A stretch of 64,000 bases of DNA. Origin: Owenia fusiformis. Taxonomy: Eukaryota > Annelida > Polychaeta > Sabellida > Oweniidae. Numbering within the stretch: position 1 is the first letter of the stretch; every line of letters begins with the position of its first letter. The position numbers were made by a program, and so were the translations under genes. Below the pieces are notes generated by a model. The model had not been told where the DNA came from and did not search any database. It saw only the letters and a list, made by a program, of their open reading frames with translations. The stretch lies in NCBI GenBank assembly GCA_903813345.2, contig CAIIXF020000012.1, forward strand, positions 21,962,184-22,026,183, given 5' to 3'. Shown here one piece after another: positions 27,601 to 36,600 of the stretch.

Positions 27601-30600
27601 TCTAAAGTCAAATCTAAAGTCAGATTTGAATTTCTGAGAACATGTAGATGATTTTGAAAAAAAAATTAGTCAATGTGAAGCAAGTTGAAAAAAGACCTTT
27701 TTGACCTTGAGAAGGTCATTGAAGGTCAAATCTAAAGTCAGATTTGAACTTCTGAGAACATGTAGATGATTTAGAAAAAAATTGAAGTCAGTCTAAACAG
27801 TATTTTTTAAGTTATAGGAAGTTGTAAGAAATTGTTACAGACACCAACCTCCAACCGCCGGACGCCAACCTCCAACCGCCGGACGCCAACCGCCGTCGCA
27901 AAAAAAACGGAGACCATAACAATATGTCACCACTTTTGGTGGTGACATAAAAAAACGGAGACCATAACAATATGTCACCACTTTTGGTGGTGACATAAAA
28001 AAAACGGAGACCATAACAATATGTCACCACTTTTGGTGGTGACATAATAAACACCATACACTACATCTACATGCCTCTCTGACAGACTGATCCATCTGTT
28101 TCTTTAATTGTACATGTAGGTCATAATTAAACATTGTGAAATTGTAGCATAAACTTAGTTACCTAAAATGCATGCCAATGTCTGACATCCTTTCGTGTTT
28201 AAATATACAGGGTGTCAAAAAACCAAGATATCTGGTACCAAGTGTGATATATCATTGGAAAGGTCTTCCAAAGTTACGTTGATTGGCACATATCTGACAC
28301 ATGTCAATCAATCTCACAAATGTTTACATTGTATCAATTGAGGTGACCATATGCCTAGAAACATGGCAATTTGGCTTATTTGGCAGGATTTTAAGAATCG
28401 GGTATAAGAAAGGTAAAGAGACCAAAAGATGACTAAATATGTTCATGGCGATGAATTTAACCAATTTGTGGATAGGGTTAGATGTGTAGAAAATAGAGGT
28501 GCAAGGAAAGTGGTGAAAACCTTTTTGTAACAAGTGGAATGCGAAAATGAGTAACTTTTTGACGTATTTCTGAGGTCATATCCTTGTCATTTTGACACAA
28601 AAAAGCTACTTAAAGGAGGGCACGTTAACTATAAAAGACATCATAAAAATATAGGTAAATTTCATCCAAAATACTTGAGAGTTGGTGAGTTAACATAACT
28701 TTGAATGATCTTTCCAATGGTATATCTCACTAGGTACCATCTGTTATGGTTTTAGCTGTAGCAGGGGGGACGGGACTTATGTGACACCCTGTAGAGTAAG
28801 AATTATCCTTAAGGGAGAATAAGATCCATAGGGAGTGACAAAATTGTTGACATACCAATATATATCAGACTGAGCAAGTCTTAAAGTCTCAAACTTTAAG
28901 CATCAATCTAAAGTTCATTCACCATGTATATAAAATGAATGTTTTAATGTGATCATATTCATAAATCATCACTATAGTATCTGTATAACTGTTATTAAGA
29001 ATAGAACCATAACGATGCTTCATGATTATCAGACTGAGCAAGTCTTAAAGTCTCAAACTTTAAGCATCAATCTAAAGTTCATTCACCATATATATAAAAT
29101 GAATGTTTTAATGTGATCATATTCATAAATCATCACTATGGTATCTATATAACTGTAATTAAGAATAGAACCATAACGATGCTTCATGATTATCAGACTA
29201 AGCAAGTCTTAAAGTCTCAAAATTTAAGCATCAATCTAAAGTTCATTCACCATATATATAAAATGAATGTTTTAATGTGCTCATATTCATAAATCATCAC
29301 TATGGTATCTATATAACTGTAATTAAGAATAGAACCATACCACTTATCTATGATTATCAGACTGAGCACTGTCATACTAAAGCCCTTTAACTTTAGCATT
29401 GATCTGAAGTATATTTAAACACATTCACCATGTATATAAAATGAATGTTAATGTGATCATATTCGTAAATCATCACTATGATCTGTATTTGTCTTGTGCT
29501 GTTTTAAAAGTAAATTCCAGTAAATAAAATTATTCTACTAAATTTATCCATTTCTTATACCCATTAATTTTATAGCAGTTGCTAAGATTGCTACACTGTT
29601 GTTATATGATATGACAGTCTATGTACAATGTAATTATTAGAACAATGTAATTATCTAAATATAACACTATAAAGTATGCCTTACATTTACGTTTTCTCTT
29701 ATTTCCATTATTGGGCACAAATAGTTCTCATTGCATATATTTAAACTTAAAATTATCCTTAAATTTCAGTATATTTTTCAGTACATTTTTATACTGACTT
29801 TTGCACTTAAATTTCAGTACATTTTTCAGTATATATTTGTACTTAAATTTATCCTTAAATTTTCAGTGTATTTTTCAGTATATTTTTGCACTTAAATTTG
29901 TCCTTAAAATTCAGTACATTTTTCAGCACATATTTATACTTAAATTTGTACTTAAAATTCAGTATATTTTTCAGTACATGAATTTGTACTGAAAAATATA
30001 CTGAAAAAAATTCAGTGCATTTTTCAGTAAATGCTCCTTTCAGTACAAATGCTCTGTCCTAGTGATAATGTTCATTACAATCTAAAATATAATATCTCCC
30101 AAAAGATCCACGATATGTTATAAATTGGTGAAGTTATTAAGGATTCAAAGAACCAAAATTGGGCATAAAAATAGAAAATAATGCATTATGAGCTATTGTA
30201 AAAATCTTCCTCAAATACAGTATACACTTTGGGTATTTTTAGAAAATATATCATGACAAGGAATGATAGGAGTCCAAAATATTCTAAAATTGAAAGAAAA
30301 AATTGTTAAGAGATGTCATCAGTCATATCAGTATCTTGCTAGATATGATTCCGCCTTTAAAAATGTTTTGACTGACCCTGTTGATATGGGACAGTGCACT
30401 TTATATATACCTTGTTGTGTTAACATTATCTTTCACTAGCTTTATGACCTCATCTGTGTTCCACACTGAACCATCAGTTAAAAGAAATATCTAAAATGGA
30501 AAACATTGCATTGTTACCATGCAGTTTGAGTTTTGTAGTAGTTCCAAAATGTGACAAAATAAAATTACATGTCTTGGTTTGCTATGGCAACCCTGGTGTT

Positions 30601-33600
30601 TCCTGTATATGTTTATATTCTCACCTGTCTTGGGTAGCCATGGCAATCCTGCTATTACCTGTATATATACTTTTTTAAACCTGACTTAAGTAGCTATGGC
30701 AACCCTGGTATTTCCTATGGATGTTAATATTCTTACTGTTACATGTCTTGGTTTGCTATGGCAACCCTGGTGTTTCCTGTATATGTTGATATTCTCACCT
30801 GTCTTGGGTAACCCTGGCAACCCTGGAATTTCCTTATCCTGTATATGTTTATATTCTCACCTGTCTTGGGTAACCCTGGTAACCCTGGCATTTCCTTATC
30901 CTGAATATGTTGATATTCTCACCTGTCTTGGGTAACCCTGGCAACCCTGGTGTTTCCTTATCCTGTATACGTCAATATTCTCACCTGTCTTGGGTCAACC
31001 CTGGCAACCCTGGCGTTTCCTTATCCTGTATACGTCAATATTCTCACCTGTCTTGGGTAACCCTGGCAACCATGGCGTTTCCTTATCCTGTATACATCAA
31101 TATTCTCACCTGTCTTGGGTAACCAGGTAAGATATCTTGCTCATAGATCCATTTAAATGGTGCCAATATTTCTGTACCACCAAGATCAGCTCCCATGGAC
31201 TTCTGCAGTTGGAGACCTTCATCCAAACTACTCTTACTATACTCCTGACTCTTCCTGAAAAAAGCTTTTAGTAGTTCTCTATTTCTGTAGTACCAGGCAT
31301 CATGGCACCAAACAGAGAAATGACTGCATGCTGTTGAAGAATTCATACATTTTCACTTGCTTTAATATAATGGACATGGTGAATTGGAACTAGAACACAA
31401 ATGCCTATAACCATTGATCTTTGTTTTTAACTGATGAATCAATGGGATGTACATGTACCTTATACTACATACACTATATTGTTACATACTTTGATGAATT
31501 GTGGAAAATATCTAAGACGATTCGTGACACTCATTTTTTACTTAAACATTTAAGGAGTATTGGAGGGTATGAGTCGTTTTAAAATATTGTTTCTTTTTTG
31601 CAGCTTCTGAAACAGCTATCCAAAAAGCTTTGTGTAAAAAAAACCATATGTCCATAGAGTTTGAGACCAATCTGCCAACCTGTATTTGAGTTATGACCCA
31701 TATGATGAGCAAACAGAAAAATCGCTTCTCTATATTCCTCTGGATGAGATAATTATTTATAAAATTCTGTTCTAAATTTTCTCTAAGTAAATTCAAATAT
31801 GATCAAGCAGATCTCTGCAATAAACAACATGTTTCATTATTCTCTGAGCAGATGGACATCTTGGAATATACACTGTTCCATATATACAAGAGTTGGTCAT
31901 AAGGTTCTCATAACATCTTCTAAAATTTTGATTTTCAATATATTTCCTTGGAATTTTCACTGAATGTGCAGCCTACAGGTATAATGACTTATCAATTGAG
32001 CAAATTAAGATATTTCGTATAACAGAAAAATCTAGCAACATGCGGTAAATAAAAGACCTAAGAGCACCCCCATTTATCATGTTTTTATGAACGTTTTCAA
32101 ATACCTTATTACAATCAGTATAATTCTATTCTCTAAAGATTTCAGCATCCATCGCATTTATCTATCCCATTATCGTTTCAGAACATTAGCTTTGAGTCTC
32201 AAGAGAATTTTGTCATATCTTAATGAACCATGTAAACATTCCCTATGACATCACACAACTCACAAAATCATTTTGTAATAGTTAAAAACGGTAAACAACA
32301 CATACAAGTTAAAGGTGCAACAATTAGTGCAGGGGCGCCATTCAACGATCATCGACCAGTGTCAAAATATATTTAAGTTTGGATATTTCATCAAGACTAA
32401 CATATGTTTTTATTATCTACAAAGAAACCCCCTGGATGATCAATATTTCAGCGTTTATTCTTACATTTTAAAAAAATAGGTAGGCCAAATATTGACCTGA
32501 TAGCTCAGAAAAAATTGTGAATTTTCTCTCTACAGTCCTTGTTGCCCCTTTAACATTTTAATGTGTTTGATATCTTATCTGATAGGCTTTTAAGTAGGTA
32601 AACGTGGTTAATAATGATTCTCACTATTTTTTATTAGCTACGGGTCCATTGATTTTTGGTTAGTAATGGCAATCAAATATTTCTTTTATGCCAAATATTT
32701 TTGGCTAAGTTAAATATTCTTAGTGCTACACAATCTGAAAAAAATTTCAATTGGAATATTTTGAAAACAAATAAATTAGGGAGATATTATGAGAAACTTT
32801 ATGTTCAACCCTTATATTTCCAAGTATTAAACAACTAAATGACAGAGGGCTTCATTGTGTTCCTATGCAGCTTATGGGGCAATGATTCATTTGGATGAGT
32901 AAAAAAAACTTACTTGAATAATGTTTTGTAGGATGATCCAAAAGACACAATGTTATAGTAAGATCCTACAGGTAGACTTTTGAGGAACAGATGCAGGGTT
33001 TCCTTGGCTTGAATAATCCTCTTACCACCCATGCTACCTATATTACAAAAGAGTCAACCATTTTACAACAAACAAAATAGATGCAGGTTTCTTTGGCTTG
33101 AATAATCCTCTGACCCATGCTACCTATATTACAAAAGAGTCAACCATTTTACAACAAACAAAACAGATGCAGGTTTCCTTGCCTTGAATAATCCTCTTAC
33201 CACCCATGCTACCTATATTACAAAAGAGTCAACCATTTTACAACAAACAAAATAGATGCAGGTTTCTTTGGCTTTAATAATTCTCTAACCCACGCTACCT
33301 ATATTACAAAAGAGTCAACCATTTTACAACAAACAAAATAGATGCAGGTTTCTTTGGCTTTAAAGGCCCCGTGTAAAGTTTAAACCACTTTGGCTTATAT
33401 TGTAGTCTTACCCAATGTTATCAAAGTGTGATATGTGAAACTTTTTTTTTAAATTTCAAAAAGTGGTTTTTGATAGACTTTTTGTTCCAAAATTTGTGAA
33501 TTTATTTAAAACCAACTTTTAGAGGTCACTTATATCTTTTAATTAGCCACAATTCATACCAATGCATAGCATTCATCCTCCCATGTTTTTTGCCGAAAAA

Positions 33601-36600
33601 ATTAAGAAAATCGGTTGATAAACAAGCGAGAAATGAACTTATCAGTGCATGAAAATGGTTCTGAGAAAAATGCATTTCAAAATTTTAGTTCTCATAGAAA
33701 CCAATGGTACAACGATATCTAAAACATAATTTATTCTTCCTTTTAACCTGGTTAGACAATCAACATTGGTTTTTTATGAAAGTCTAGCATATTTAGAAAA
33801 GATTGACATCGAAAAAAAAAATTCAATTTTTTTCAAAAAGTTTTTGTTACCTTAGTGACATCACTAATGTTTCAAAATATTTTTGATAAGCTAAAACATT
33901 GAAGTGGCCCATTAAATATGACATTTTATTATTGAAATAGTGTGTCTTTTGTTCAATCTTTGCATTGGTGTTAAAAGGATAATCTTTTTTGAAATGCATT
34001 AAGAAATATTTGATGATTAAGAAATTTTAACTTTTTTAAAAAAAATGGCGGGAAATTTGAATATTTGAGAAATGAAATCCTCACAACTTTTTTTTCAAAA
34101 ATTTTTTTTGTTCAAAAATCTCTAAAATCACTTTTTAAGTCCTAACAAATAGTAAATGAATTATAAAAAAATATTTTCAAACTTTAGACGGGGACTTTAA
34201 TAATTCTCTAACCCATTGCTACCTTTATTGGATAAATGTGTCCTCTTACCTGATCTGTCCACTACAAAGATGTACTCAGCATTGCCACTAAACTCAACAT
34301 CTTTTAGCTCTGGGTAGAAGTTTAACATGACAACATCCTGGCTAAGGTATCCATCTAAAATTGCAAGTGATGACGATAAAATAATCATGAGCCAATGGGC
34401 AAATTTACCATTCAACATTGTTCTAGTACTCTAGGAGCAAGGAGGAAAATTCTCAATAGATGGTGTATAAATTTTGGACTTAAAACCTTGGACTTCCTTA
34501 AAACCAATCTACTATGTTTTATATGGTTCCACACTATAAAAGCATAAATATCATCATATAGGGGTGAATCTAGAAACTATAGGGGTCAGCTATAACCATA
34601 CACAAAATCTAGCTGTCAAAAATGTCACATTTTTCAAAAAATCAATTTTTTTCTCAGCTCCCACCTCTTCAATGGCTTTGCATCTTTTAGGGTTACTAAC
34701 CCTGCTATTGAACACTTCACATGAATTTTTTCAACCTCTTACAGTGTCTAATCAAAGTTAGAAAAGTTTGAATCAAAATAGTAAGAAAATGAGTCACAAA
34801 TTTGCCCCCTGGGATACACACTTTGTACTAATATTCAAATTCTTTAGGAGTAATCAGCACCAATTATACTGCAAATGATTCATATATTATATAATATCTA
34901 TGTATCTCACTCACAAACATCAAAACATCTAAAGTCACTGGTTATATCACTTCGTAGCTGAAAACAGTAGTATGATATCGTATTATTTCACAAACAAGTA
35001 TGTAGACAATGGTATGATGTCGAATCATTTCACAGCGAAATTTCAAAACATGTAAAATGTTATACAGTTCTACTAGCATCAAAATTACCAGAAGTACAGA
35101 GTATATATTGAACATAATCACAACTGACCAAATCAAAATGCGTAAAAACTCCTAGACATGTGATAAAATCATCATCACATCACAGGAAATATCACACTTA
35201 GGTAACAATGTATTACCACTCAAGCTTCGCTTTCGTGGATGATACAGTATTACCTTTCATGAAATATTTCCTGTATCACATGCTGAAACGTGTGATAACT
35301 GATATTATTATATCACTGTCATATTCCTCACTCTCTTATTGGTCCATGTCCTACATCAAATGATATTCAACGGTCATGACTTATACATCCACGGGGTTGA
35401 CTTAGTCCAGTGTAATTTTCATTTTATATATCCCATAATAACCAAAATGGCAGACGGTAAACAAAGGTTTTCAAATATTTCTGCAGAAGAAATTGAAAGA
35501 ATCCACGGGAATATTCATTCAGATAACACAATAAAGGCAACAAAAAGATCAGTGAAGATCTTTCAAAATTGGATATCTAGCAAAGACGATGTGATGAAAA
35601 TGAAAAATTGAAGAAATATAAATGTATTTCAATGTTAACATAATAATGACTTATTTAATTATAGAAGATGTTATGACAGTGATATAATAAAACAAATATT
35701 TAATTCTATTTTCGGTGAATACCTGTGACACTTTCACAAGATGATATTCCACTAGCCCTTCGGGCTTCGTGGAATATCACTTGTGAAAGATGCACAGGTA
35801 TTCACCTCAATAGAATTAAATATTTGTATAATATTATTTGATTACCTTTATCCTTACTGCCCTGTTCCAGTACCATATGAGGTTCAAATGTGAGGTCATA
35901 GAAGACAAGGAATGTGAGGTCACAATCAAACTTGAAGCTTTCTCGTAGTGTGGCCTGAAAGTGAACATATACGTCATTGACATGTGTATAAGTCTGGGTG
36001 GCTAACATTCCTAATGTTAACTTAATGAAGTTTCTGTTGCTGACCCTCCCAAACACTCTTTAGGCCATTCAAAATTGGAGTACATTTTTCAAAATGGCTG
36101 CTGCATTGAGTAATCAGTTTTTCAAAAGAATTGAACATATACAGTTTTAATACTGACCTTTGCCCTTTTCTTCTCATTGTCCTCATATTCCACATTGACA
36201 TCATATTTGTTAGCTTTGACATCATTAATGACATAATCTGACGTCAGGTGCACTGCACATTCTAGTGAATATGGAATCTCTGAGCCCTTTGTGAAATTGA
36301 TGGCATCATTTGGCTTTTCTGTATTTTGAGCGGATCCTTAATGAATAAAAATAGATACATTCATATAATATGCAAGGAAATAATCTGATATTCCCTGATA
36401 ACCTAACCACAGACCAGTTCATTAGCAAATAATAGAAAGAGAAAATATATATAGACAACCATGCAGTAGAAAGGAAAACATATAGGACTTCAATAACTAA
36501 CAATGCTATATTTTATTGGAAATTATTAAAAATTAGAATCCAACACCTCTCCGGAAGTTAAAACTATTCATCAAAACTATTAAGATTCAAATTTATCTTT

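Noticed and set aside
31083-31346. Treating the 87-codon minus ORF as a separate small gene
   Set aside because: It is exon 8 of the VWA5A-like gene read through into both introns.
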